Origin: Biomphalaria glabrata
Lineage: Eukaryota > Mollusca > Gastropoda > Planorbidae
DNA: 64,000 bases
NCBI RefSeq assembly: GCF_947242115.1
Contig: NC_074711.1
Span: 61,003,309 to 61,067,308 of the forward strand
Reading direction: 5' to 3'
Shown here: positions 10,301 through 20,700 of the stretch, in pieces
Layout: every line of letters starts with the position of its first letter
Position numbering within the stretch: the first letter of the stretch is position 1
Notes under the pieces: model-generated
Databases searched by the model: none
What the model saw: only the letters and a program-made list of their open reading frames with translations
Told to the model about the DNA's origin: nothing
Translations under genes and position numbers: made by a program

Positions 10301-11927
10301 ATTCCAACATACAGTATTCCTTGGCATGTTTCTCGCTGATTCTGTTCATCAATTCCAACACACAGTATTCCTTGGCTTGTTTCTCGCTGATTCTGTTCAT
10401 CAATTCCAACATACAGTATTCCTTGGCTTGTTTCTCGCTGATTCTGTTCATCAATTCCAACATACAGTATTCCTTGGCATGTTTCTCGCTGATTCTGTTC
10501 ATCAATTCCAACATACAGTATTCCTTGGCATGTTTCTCGCTGATTCTGTTCATCAATTCCAACACACAGTATTCCTTGGCTTGTTTCTCGCTGATTCTGT
10601 TCATCAATTCCAACACACAGTATTCCTTGGCTTGTTTCTCGCTGATTCTGTTCATCAATTCCAACATACAGTATTCCTTGGCATGTTTCTCGCTGATTCT
10701 GTTCATCAATTCCAACATACAGTATTCCTTGGCATGTTTCTCGCTGATTCTGTTCATCAATTCCAACACACAGTATTCCTTGGCTTGTTTCTCGCTGATT
10801 CTGTTCATCAATTCCAACATACAGTATTCCTTGGCATGTTTCTCGCTGATTCTGTTCATCAATTCCAACACACAGTATTCCTTGGCTTGTTTCTCGCTGA
10901 TTCTGTTCATCAATTCCAACATACAGTATTCCTTGGCTTGTTTCTCGCTGATTCTGTTCATCAATTCCAACATACAGTATTCCTTGGCATGTTTCTCGCT
11001 GATTCTGTTCATCAATTCCAACACACAGTATTCCTTGGCTTGTTTCTCGCTGATTCTGTTCATCAATTCCAACATACAGTATTCCTTGGCTTGTTTCTCG
11101 CTGATTCTGTTCATCAATTCCAACATACAGTATTCCTTGGCTTGTTTCTCGCTGATTCTGTTCATCAATTCCAACATACAGTATTCCTTGGCATGTTTCT
11201 CGCTGATTCTGTTCATCAATTCCAACATACAGTATTCCTTGGCATGTTTCTCGCTGATTCTGTTCATCAATTCCAACATACAGTATTCCTTGGCATGTTT
11301 CTCGCTGATTCTGTTCATCAATTCCAACATACAGTATTCCTTGGCATGTTTCTCGCTGATTCTGTTCATCAATTCCAACATACAGTATTCCTTGGCTTGT
11401 TTCTCGCTGATTCTGTTCATCAATTCCAACATACAGTATTCCTTGGCATGTTTCTCGCTGATTCTGTTCATCAATTCCAACATACAGTATTCCTTGGCAT
11501 GTTTCTCGCTGATTCTGTTCATCAATTCCAACATACAGTATTCCTTGGCATGTTTCTCGCTGATTCTGTTCATCAATTCCAACATACAGTATTCCTTGGC
11601 ATGTTTCTCGCTGATTCTGTTCATCAATTCCAACATACAGTATTCCTTGGCTTGTTTTTCGCTGATTCTGTTCATCAATTCCAACATACAGTATTCCTTG
11701 GCTTGTTTTTCGCTGATTCTGTTCATCAATTCCAACATACAGTATTCCTTGGCTTGTTTTTCGCTGATTCTGTTCATCAATTCCAACATACAGTATTCCT
11801 TGGCTTGTTTTTCGCTGATTCTGTTCATCAATTCCAACATACAGTATTCCTTGGCTTGTTTTTCGCTGATTCTGTTCATCAATTCCAACATACAGTATTC
11901 CTTGGCTTGTTTTTCCTTTCTGTTCAA
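7359..11927 (-). CDS. Long repetitive open frame over the minisatellite, coding status doubtful
   Basis: On the minus strand the array reads as about 88 copies of a 17-residue unit, ISEKHAKEYCMLELMNR, without a stop for over 1500 codons. It ends with non-repeat residues ERQHAKSRKDKTC. The unit would form a charged amphipathic helix. Against coding: a plus-strand frame (LACFSLILFINSNIQYS) is equally open, the unit length alone explains openness, and of nine variant sites about five change the residue. No ATG lies outside the repeat on this strand. Confidence 0.2.
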   Translation of the reverse strand: MNRKEKQAKEYCMLELMNRISEKQAKEYCMLELMNRISEKQAKEYCMLELMNRISEKQAKEYCMLELMNRISEKQAKEYCMLELMNRISEKQAKEYCMLELMNRISEKHAKEYCMLELMNRISEKHAKEYCMLELMNRISEKHAKEYCMLELMNRISEKHAKEYCMLELMNRISEKQAKEYCMLELMNRISEKHAKEYCMLELMNRISEKHAKEYCMLELMNRISEKHAKEYCMLELMNRISEKHAKEYCMLELMNRISEKQAKEYCMLELMNRISEKQAKEYCMLELMNRISEKQAKEYCVLELMNRISEKHAKEYCMLELMNRISEKQAKEYCMLELMNRISEKQAKEYCVLELMNRISEKHAKEYCMLELMNRISEKQAKEYCVLELMNRISEKHAKEYCMLELMNRISEKHAKEYCMLELMNRISEKQAKEYCVLELMNRISEKQAKEYCVLELMNRISEKHAKEYCMLELMNRISEKHAKEYCMLELMNRISEKQAKEYCMLELMNRISEKQAKEYCVLELMNRISEKHAKEYCMLELMNRISEKHAKEYCMLELMNRISEKHAKEYCMLELMTRISEKHAKEYCMLELMNRISEKHAKEYCMLELMNRISEKHAKEYCMLELMNRISEKHAKEYCMLELMNRISEKQAKEYCMLELMNRISEKQAKEYCMLELMNRISEKHGKEYCMLELMNRISEKHAKEYCMLELMNRISEKHAKEYCMLELMNRISEKHAKEYCMLELMNRISEKHAKEYCMLELMNRISEKHAKECCMLELMNRISEKQAKEYCMLELMNRISEKQAKEYCMLELMNRISEKQAKEYCVLELMNRISEKHAKEYCMLELMNRISEKQAKEYCMLELMNRISEKQAKEYCVLELMNRISEKHAKEYCMLELMNRISEKQAKEYCVLELMNRISEKHAKEYCMLELMNRISEKHAKEYCMLELMNRISEKQAKEYCVLELMNRISEKQAKEYCVLELMNRISEKHAKEYCMLELMNRISEKHAKEYCMLELMNRISEKQAKEYCMLELMNRISEKQAKEYCVLELMNRISEKHAKEYCMLELMNRISEKHAKEYCMLELMNRISEKHAKEYCMLELMTRISEKHAKEYCMLELMNRISEKHAKEYCMLELMNRISEKHAKEYCMLELMNRISEKHAKEYCMLELMNRISEKQAKEYCMLELMNRISEKQAKEYCMLELMNRISEKHGKEYCMLELMNRISEKHAKEYCMLELMNRISEKHAKEYCMLELMTRISEKHAKEYCMLELMNRISEKHAKEYCMLELMNRISEKHAKEYCMLELMNRISEKHAKEYCMLELMNRISEKHAKEYCMLELNRISEKHAKEYCMLELMTRISEKHAKEYCMLELMNRISEKHAKEYCMLELMNRISEKHAKEYCMLELMNRISEKHAKEYCMLELMNRISEKHAKEYCMLELMNRISEKHAKEYCMLELMNRISEKHAKEYCMLELMNRISEKHAKEYCMLELMNRISEKHAKEYCIAERQHAKSRKDKTC
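7402..11915. repeat. 51 bp minisatellite, about 88 units
   Basis: A tandem array with unit GCATGTTTCTCGCTGATTCT followed by 31 more bases. It runs about 4.5 kb with almost no length variation; one unit near 7900 lacks 3 bp. Units differ at a few fixed positions: A/T in GGCATG/GGCTTG, CATAC/CACAC, CTGTTC/CTGGTC, TCGCTG/TCACTG. Because 51 is a multiple of 3, any frame without a stop in the unit stays open along the array. The last six or so units at the right share TTTTTC in place of TTTCTC, marking a local sub-family. Confidence 0.97.
8232..11400. repeat. Tandem duplication of a 31-unit (1581 bp) block inside the minisatellite
   Basis: The order of unit variants from about 8232 to 9812 recurs from about 9813 to 11393. 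Rare markers prove the offset: the single TTCATTAATTCC at 8360 recurs at 9941, exactly 1581 bp (31 x 51) on. TTGCCATG at 8281 recurs at 9862 and CTGGTCATC at 8610 recurs at 10191. One of the very few differences is CATTCC at about 9601 versus TATTCC in the second block. This is a recent segmental duplication by unequal exchange. Confidence 0.9.
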
Positions 11928-12496
11928 GTCGATGACAAGGTCAGAAAGTTCTTAGACAAAAAAAAAAAAAAAAAACGAACATTGATGTTCATAGGAACCA
12001 ACAGGCAGATTTCCCGTTTATAAAGAGGATTAAAAAAAAAATCATCAACCAGAGTGGAGTACGATGCTAGAAATGTCAATCACAGTTGTCTGTCGCACAT
12101 CTAGATAAAACCAAACATCTGAATACAGATCGTAATTTTCAATTGGAAGCACTTAGTAAGCCTCCATTAAGGTACTTCTCCAACATGTAAATACTTATGA
12201 GAAAGATCGATTCGTAGCCTCTAAAGGTATCACACAGTTTTCAATCAATGGACTTCACTTTGAAATTACTCAAAATGAATGACCCAAATTACAAATATGC
12301 AAGAACCAAATGTGAAGCAATCATTACTAAGGGTTTGAACCCTATAAAAGTAATAAAGCTAAGAAGCCTGACATCTTTTTCCTGTGGCCAATGCGTCTTT
12401 GAGGTTTGATCTGAACCAACCTCCAGATTGGAGCACATGCTTTTATACTGGCTTCAGCTATATCTTCATGACTAGTAGTCTACTTAAGAATGTTTT

Positions 12497-12610
12497 TAGC
12501 AGCCCCCCAAAAGGGAATAGATACTATTAGTTTTGTGTGGTCTGTCTGTCCGTCAATCCCGTTTAGATATCAGAAACTAGAAAAGAAAATGAAAATTGGA
12601 CATCATATTT
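12497..12610 (+). repeat. Dispersed repeat copy, unknown family
   Basis: Begins TTAGCAGCCCCCCAAAAGGG and continues through TATTAGTTTTGTGTGGTCTG, CTGTCCG and GTTTAGAT. The reverse complement of 48835-48935 has the same word order, so the two are copies of one dispersed repeat in opposite orientation. Confidence 0.5.
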
Positions 12611-14933
12611 TAGATCATTCAAAGTTCTGATGCAATGGCTACTTTTTTTCTGGGAATAGGAACTTAATACATTCTGGGGGAAAGTTTGATTTCCCTCACC
12701 ACTTGATGCCCCTGACACCAGAGTGTTCCAAACAGTTCTTTCTCATCACCAGTGACCACTCTGGTATTGGCATTAAATTAACATCATTCACATGTGTTGG
12801 CCCATCACACCTACCTACACCGCCAGTTGATTTGTAGCAATACGCATCAGAATCTAAATGTTTATGGTTACCATACATTTACATGCCCAAATGGAGGACA
12901 TAAAGGAGGAAAAAGTTTTACAAAGGTGGACAAAAGAAAGCAAGTCAAAGTAAACTGTAGAAACGTTAAAAAATAAAATGTATTTTATGAAACTAGACTA
13001 AAAATTGTACTCATTCATTGACTGTAAATCTACTAGTCTAGAACTTTTGATTCATATTTCAGATGAAGAGACATATTTTGCAGTGATTCGCTGATAGCAC
13101 AAGCTTAAATGTGAAGTACATTAGATTTAGATTGCACCCCTACTTTATGAGGAAACCTCTCATTGACTCAAAAGACAGTCTGTTTCTCAATCCATTTAGG
13201 GATGTCCATTTTGTTTTTAATTATTTTCTTATGACTTAATTATATTATGCATTGTCTAACTATGTAAATATAAACATTACTGCTGACCCTCCATTGTAAT
13301 AATAAAACCACCATATTTTTAAAGTTTTAATTATTTCTTATCAAGTCCTGATTTATCTTTGAAAATATAATTTGAAGCTGACATATATATTATATATATA
13401 TATGACATTACATGTATGTATAGGCCTATATAATAGCCTTCAAAATCTGAAGCATCTGATATCCATTATTTAAATGTATCTTTTTAGCTTTAATTTCTTT
13501 TTCATATCTATAATGTCTCACATTCAGAAATATGGAGGTAATAACAGAGGACTAACATATCCCATACAAAGACAAATGAAATAAACCAGCAGATTTCATA
13601 CATCAATGAATTCAAATCTTTATTCATAAAGAAACAAAAATAAAAACCCTGTGGATTTCATATTTTAAGTCTACAAAACAGATACAAAGCATGCTGTAAA
13701 TTTTGTAAGTTGTAGAGTTGTACATTTTTTTTCCAATAAATTCACTATGTGAGGATGATGCTGTAGACAACTTTAAGTTGGCAGCTTAAATCAATTTAAA
13801 ACTGTTGCTTTGTGAAGAAATCTCATTATTTAACTATACATTATTTACAGACTACATAAACAACTCACATAGAATAAATACAATTTTGCTAAACTCCTGA
13901 TTGTTATTAATTATTTTCAATACATGTATTGAGTTTCAAATAATAATCAATGAGTTGGCCTTTTTCATTGAATCAGCAAAAGAAAACAATTACATTGTCA
14001 TCACGACTCTTGAAAAAAAAAATTATATGAGAATGAACACAACTACAATGTTCTATGAAAAGAAATATAGAAATGTTCATACTCTGTAATGTTGAATTAT
14101 GATGAGATATTAATAATATTAGATATAAATTTTAAAAATATTGATTGACTGTGCATCAAAAGCACACAACTGTCATATATATCTCACATTCCTCTGTACT
14201 AAATACAGTAGTAATATTTACTAAAAAAATACAAGTAAATTAATAAAAGTTAATATAAATATATAATAAAATAAATTTAAACCTTTCGTAACTCATAAGT
14301 CAATGGAAGGGGAATGTACAGCTTTGAGAGTCCCCTTCCAAGAAAGTAGTGGGTACTTGCCCAAAACACATCCTAACTTCATATTTAGAAATTTCCTTTT
14401 TTTCAGTTCAATTGGATTTCTCAGGAAGTTCCTTTTTTCTTTAATTTCCCTGCTGCTTTTCTTTGGATCGATGATTCCCAAAAAAAAAAAAAATTAAAGA
14501 TAAGTATGAAGGACAATGTTTGGGGCATTCTTTTAATTTCAGGCTGAATCAAATGGTAGCATTGATAAAAATGCACATAGTTTAATGACACATTGACCAT
14601 CGAGTCAAGCGTGTTGCAGTTCCAGAAATGTATTTGGGTCAGAGACATTTTGGACTGGATTATTGTGGTCAAACAAGAAATACTTTAAGTTAAAAGTTGT
14701 TGAATACCAAGGTACCACTGGGTATTTAAATTGAGCTGTTTCATGGATGCTTATCTAAAATGTTTAAAGCATATAAAAATAGTCCTTTCCTTGTAAACAA
14801 CAAAAAAGCAGATACTTCTGCAGTTGAAGATATTCAGTTATTGTATAATATTACATAAGTTTGGTATAAATAATAACATATAAATGGTCCAATAAAAAAT
14901 AATTCTAGTAATTGTAAACATTTACAGTCAATT

Positions 14934-14947
14934 TTTATTTATTTATT
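14934..14947 (-). terminator. Poly(A) signals directly after the villin-like stop codon
   Basis: Read on the minus strand, three overlapping AATAAA hexamers start two bases after the TAG stop at 14948-14950. If used, the 3' UTR would be only a few tens of bases. Further AT-rich signals downstream cannot be excluded. Confidence 0.5.
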
Positions 14948-16656
14948 CTAAGGTAAATTATCCCCTTTAAATCCAACTAATAAATTACAGAATGAAAACA
15001 TTTTTTTAAATTTTAATATCTGATGCTGTTTCCACCTTGGTAAATGATGAAACACAGATTTTCTCATTCTAAACACAGCATGGAATTCTGAATCTGGCAA
15101 CTGAAAATGAAAGAAAAAATCCATGGATTAAAAGTTAAACTTACCACATTGTACATTTAATTATCAATTAGGCAGCACCATTTGGGCCTTTGAGCTTTAA
15201 TAATGCTCAAAATGTAGTTAGGAAATACACATTTCCAATAACATTTTAACATAAAACAATCTTTTTTTTTAAATTTATAAATGCATTACAATTATCAATG
15301 TATTAAGAATAATATAGGCCTACATTTCTTAAAAAGATATTTAGCAAGCTATCATCAGTTATGGAGTGATAAGATCCAGCTAATTGTTTAACCAAGATAG
15401 TTAGTAAATTGGGGAAGAAGTCTAATTAAAATAAGTTAAATACATATGTAACTCTTTACTGTAATAAAAACATCTGTTGTCAAACTGGTTTCATCTGATA
15501 GTCTAGTTTCTACTTATACTAGGAGTTAAATAAAAATAAAAAAAAAACAATTGGCATCGCTTTTGGTATCTTTCAGTGTCCAAATTTTTTGTCAGGGAGT
15601 TTAAAAATTATGATTACATATCACATACTATATGTATTCTCTTATTTCTCTATAAAGGTTTATTTTATCAATTAATTACTTTTTTCATAAAACAAGATAT
15701 AATAATTAGGAGTAGCAAGATAGTTTTAATACTAAACAAAATAACATTAAGTTTAAATTTTATTGATATTGAGATTGTTGTTCTATATATTGGCCTCCTA
15801 TAGTCGTAAAATGACTATGGTTCATCTTGAACACTTTTTCATATGGCTGTGGAGACCTATTTTGGAGAGACACTCCCATCCACAAATATTGCAGATCAGG
15901 GTGGCTTTCGCTTAGGTAGTAGAGGAGCTGGCCATTTTCCGTGTGGCATGCTTTTCTTCAAGAGCTGAGCCCATGTTTTCCTGCTGTCCATAGCTTTCTT
16001 GGTCACCGTCTCTCTCCAACTAGTGCGGTCTAAGACTATGTCTTCCCAATGGTCAGTATCAATATTCACTGATTTTAAAACCCTTTTTATCACAACAACA
16101 TAATGGAGGTGGGGGCGACCAGTTTTTCTTGAGCCAGACACAATTAAGTTGCCTGCACAGAATGATTTTCTGGATGCGATTGTCCTCCATCCGGCGAACA
16201 TGTCCGATCCAACGCAGGTGGCCTTGCCTGAGGACTGTGAAGATGCTGGGAAGGCCTGTTCTATTGTTCTATATATGGCTATTTTAAAAGTGACATACCT
16301 TTAAATGTTGCATGTCAATTGATGAATCAGCATTCTCTTCCTGCAACAGAGTTAGATAATAAATGTCTAATTATTTTTAAAAAATAATATTTTTTATTAT
16401 GAATGTTTATTGTTATTTATTTTGCATATTGTTTTACAGTTTAAAATGTTAACTCAGAATTGAAGATTATTACATCCTCCAGCAGGGTTTGAACCTGGGA
16501 CCATTGAGATGACAGTTCAGAGCATAAAATCAGGCAGCCAATCAATGATTGTTTTATATTGATAATGTAATATTTACTCACCTGCCTACTCAAATTTATC
16601 AGAGCATTCTCTATTCTAAGTCTTTTTCTTTCTAGCTGGTACATGATTTTTGCATG
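14948..16656 (-). CDS. Villin-like gene exons 25-27: linker and villin headpiece
   Basis: Exons 16582-16656, 16299-16340 and 14948-15100. A basic helical piece and an acidic 14-residue piece lead to LPDSEFHAVFRMRKSVFHHL PRWKQHQILK and on to MF. This follows the 35-residue villin headpiece core without gaps, keeping the three buried Phe positions, Leu-Pro and Trp-Lys. Where villin ends after GLF, this protein adds a 15-residue tail ending GFKGDNLP before TAG. Confidence 0.9.
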
Positions 16657-17747
16657 CTATTAATAAAAAAAAAGGTATAAATTAGTAGGTTAAGATGCTA
16701 AAAGGTATACTAATTGCTATGAGCTACTTCTATTTAAAAAATGAATCAAAACATCATACTTTCTTGGATAGCTTAAATCTTTATCAAAATAATTAACTTA
16801 CTTTAAAACAGATATCCCCAAACATATTGGAGAACAAAAATGGTTCATTAGACTGATGAAGTATCCAAATCTCTATGTCAGATTCTTGTCGGTTGGTAAG
16901 ATCAATAGATAAGTAGGCCTTAAAACAAAATGAGAGCAAAAATATTCATAGCAATCAAAAGTAACATAATAATTAAAAAACAAAGAATAATAATGTAGAT
17001 AATAGCTTTATATTTTGCTCAGTCACATATACACGTAGAAAAAAAGATCAGCTACTTACACTAAAAATAGATGAAATCATATCTTGAGTTACTTCATTTA
17101 TAGATTGACCTATCCACAGCAAAATCTGATTATTAAAAAAAAATGAATAAATTATTATACCTGTATGCTTAAATCTTACTTGAAAAAAAAGATTTCTCTC
17201 CCCTATCAGTAGTAAACCATAGTCTAAAGTTTTGGTATTTTTAAACACTTTTTCAAAAAATGCCTTCACAATGATGTCAACAAAAGCATCTGAAAGTCTA
17301 AATGCCATTCTCTGCTCTCTTGCATACACTCCATTAGCTCCTGTGCAAGTACTGAGTATGGCATGGCAACATTTTATCACCAGAGCATAAACAATGATGA
17401 AATTTGCCGACAATTTAGTAAATTTATCATACCAAATGTTTCATTAAGATCCCTGTCCTCTACTTCTCATCTCTGTTCCATGTTTTATTCTCTAGAAACT
17501 TATGACCTGATAGCCTTTCTTCACATGTTCCTAAGATATGGAACTTGGTTTTCATTTCAGTTCAGCTATAGTATGTGGTTCAATAGTTTCAAGAACTTCT
17601 AGATATTTACTTCAAAATGTACCTTTTGAATAGTTTGAATGGATTAGTTTCATATTGGTACCTATTATTTTAGTTTTGGTACAAGTTAAGTTTATTCCAG
17701 GCATGTACATATTATTCCAATCTTAGCTCACTTATATCATGTCCTTG

Positions 17748-17783
<36 letters not shown>

Positions 17784-20700
17784 TCGATCTCTCCTACTCA
17801 GGCCTTCTGTAAACACTGCTAAACACAACACAACACATCAAGAACCTGACAACAAGAGCTCCACAATAATCTGGTACTTTAATAATGAGTGAATAAGTAG
17901 ATAACAGCCAATACGACACAATTGGCGACACAATTGGCAACACACCAACAACTAAAATGTTACATTGTACATCACTGTACACAACTCTACTGTCTCTATT
18001 TCTTCCTGGACTCGTACATAACACTTGAGGACTCGACCAGGACCTACTTCATGGCCGACTAACAGTCCCAGTCTCAACGCCCTCCGGTCTTGAACTCAGC
18101 TTTCTTACACACTGTGTCACTCGTCCACAGGCTTTCGATCACATGACCATAACATTGGTCATATTTGCGTGTAATCGTAATACTGTTCCTTGTCCATGGC
18201 CCTGCTGACCTGAGTGATTCACGTGGGTGTCAGCTGAGCCTATAGTTAACCCTTTTGCGCCGCCAATAGGGTCGTAACACTGCCCCCTTCTCAGATTTGT
18301 CCGTCCCGGACAAAATCTATCACACAACATGGGCAGTGGAGGTGAATCGATGCAGGAGGAGGTCTATAGGTGGGGGCGACAATGGGCTTATATTGCCATC
18401 TCGATGGAGCCATCTGCGTTGTATTCGGCGTATGTCTCTTTCTCCTACTCCAGGTGACCTTCACCTGGCTGCACTGACGTTGCGGTTGCATCGCCGTGCA
18501 CTTTGGACTCAGCAAACGTCGCCTTCTTCGGTCGCTCACTTCTGAGGGCAGCCACTTAACACACGGGGAGGGATAGGATGTCAGGACTGGGGTCACCAAG
18601 ATCGTTGGCCTATCAGGTTATTTCATAGGGCTTTCAAGAGACGGGTTTTGCAAATGGGTATCAGGTCCACAGGAGGGGAAATAGTGGCACACATTATCTT
18701 CAGGCTTGTCCGGAGGGCAAACTAGTGGAGCAAGTTGGCAGCACTCCACTTGCGAAGGACCCTCCTCTTCAGCATCAGGCTCCAGTTCACTTACTTGACC
18801 ATCACCAGGGTTTCGCACTCTGGTCTTGTCAGCTGGACAAACGTCTGTTGGGTGCAGACCTTGCCGATGGGTTTCTTGGAGTTGGCGTTCTCCCTGCAAA
18901 GCTTGACACACAAAGTTCTCGCCAAACATCTGGGTGCAGCCATCAGGATTTGAGTTCCTCTCATCAGCACTGACAGATTGACAGATGTCTTTAATGTCCT
19001 CAGCTACAGGCTTGAGGTAAGACAACGTTGTCTGGTTCTGTCTGGCTGACGGAGGCACTCATTTCTGCAGCAAAAGCGTTAGTTGAGCTATTGGTCTCGG
19101 TCTCTTCTCTGGTTTCTTCATCTGTCTCTTTCTGCGAGTCACCCTTGATCACATTCGGAAAGCCAGCGAGAAATGTGATCAAGAGCTCTACCACATCAGG
19201 TTCGAGTTCAAAGAGGTATGTGTTCGGATCTTCCTCTTCATCCACCAGGGCTTGCCGGAGACATTCTTTAAGAGTTTCGTTGTTCCTTTTGTAGTACTTC
19301 AGTCCTCGCCATTTCAGCTCTTGTTTCAGTTCTTTCCGATTCAGTTCATCTAGCAGTTTTACAGAAACCATAGGATATCCCACTTCTGACACCAGTGTTA
19401 CGATTCTGTCCTACTCCAGCCTTCTGTAAACACTGCTAAACACAACACAACACATCAAGAACCTGACAACAAGAGCTCCACAATAATCTGGTACTTTAAT
19501 AATGAGTGAATAAGTAGATAACAGCCAATATGACACAATTGGCAACACACCAACAACTAAAATGTTACATTGTACATCACCGTACACAACTCTACTGTCT
19601 CTATTTCTTCCTGGACTCGTACATAACACTTGAGGACTCGACCAGGATCGACTTCATGGCCGACTAACAGTCCCGGTCTCAACGCCCTCCGGTCTTGAAC
19701 TCAGCATTCTTACACACTGTGTCACTCGTCCGCAGGCTTTCAATCACATGACCATAACATTGGTCATATTTGCGTGTAATCGTAGTACTGTTCCTTGTCC
19801 ATGGCCCTGCTGACCTGAGTGATTCACGTGGGTGTCAGCTGAGCCTATAGTTAACCCTTTTGCGCAGCCAATAGGGTCGTAACAATATATATGTATATAT
19901 ATATTGTTTAGCATTATTGTATTAAAATAATTATTTAAAAAATTAAAATGATGTTTCGATTAAGAGACTCACACAATCCCTTGTATCTAAAATATATATG
20001 GCACTTTCATAAAGGTTCTGAAAAAAAAATGTTTACAAAATATATAGCAAAATTTATACATTTTTATATTCTAATATTTTTAAAGTAAGGTATACACAGT
20101 ATAAGTAAGCATTGCGAGATGATTTTAACCTTTATGTAAATTTAGACAGAAAGAAATAGATAAATATTTTACTTCATGACAAAAATCATAGATATCATTA
20201 AAAAGCCACTTTTCTTGACTTTGATTACACATAATAAGTCTAAGTTCTCCACAACATAAACTCTGAAAAAGAAAAAAAAAAGAAATATTCATTCAAATTC
20301 AACTACAGAAAAATCTTATAAAAATGATACAATTAATATAAATTGAAACATGTTTAAAAAGCAAAGATAGCAATGATTAACAATACTTTTGGGGGGAATT
20401 GATCTAAATGTTCTCCATGCTTTAAGACACAAGTCCAAAACTGATCAGGTTCTCTGTCCTCACCAACAATAATGTAATCATGCAATCTGAGGAATAAAAT
20501 TGAAAACTACTTATATTAGATTACACAATAAAGACGTCAAAGAATTTTAGCAACAAGTTACAAAACCAATACACAGTATAGCATAATGTGTAATCAAAAC
20601 CTTTATTTAAAACAACCTTTCAGGACAGAAGTGGTTCATCATGTGTTTAGCATAGTCACGCTCAAGTACAGTAGAATTCTGAAATTCAAATTATATTGTG

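Larger units (their letters stand above)
11916..14947. other. Intergenic / 3' flank of the villin-like gene
   Basis: An A17 run at 11959-11975, then AT-rich DNA with no supported gene. 12497-12610 resembles the reverse of 48835-48935 and is a dispersed repeat. A (TA)n run lies near 13385-13402. Short frames such as 12794-12976 have no family character. Confidence 0.5.
17779..19884 (-). mobile_element. Second short LTR retrotransposon, broken fossil
   Basis: Direct LTRs of about 490-500 bp lie at 17779-18279 and 19396-19884. Read on the minus strand they begin TGTTACGACCC and end CGTAACA. The primer site CTGGTGTCAGAAGTGGGAT follows the LTR at about 19395-19377, and a purine tract (GAGAAGGGGGCAG) precedes the other LTR. 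The interior is only ~1.1 kb and opens with a gag-like head (MSEVGYPMVSVKLLDELNRK) closely related to that of the element at 843-3686. No pol parts are seen. The LTRs differ at about 15 sites plus a short duplication, so this copy is slightly older than the first. It lies in intron 22 of the villin-like gene, same sense. Confidence 0.83.

Noticed and set aside
7402-11915. CRISPR array
   Set aside because: Units are contiguous with no unique spacers, and the DNA is from an animal.
7384-11955. Long plus-strand open frames over the minisatellite as separate genes
   Set aside because: The 51 bp unit keeps any stop-free frame open. Hydrophobic repeat products with no start context or non-repeat domain are not credible genes.
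12696-12976. Small genes on either strand
   Set aside because: Short chance frames with no conserved motif, in a region without other coding signs.
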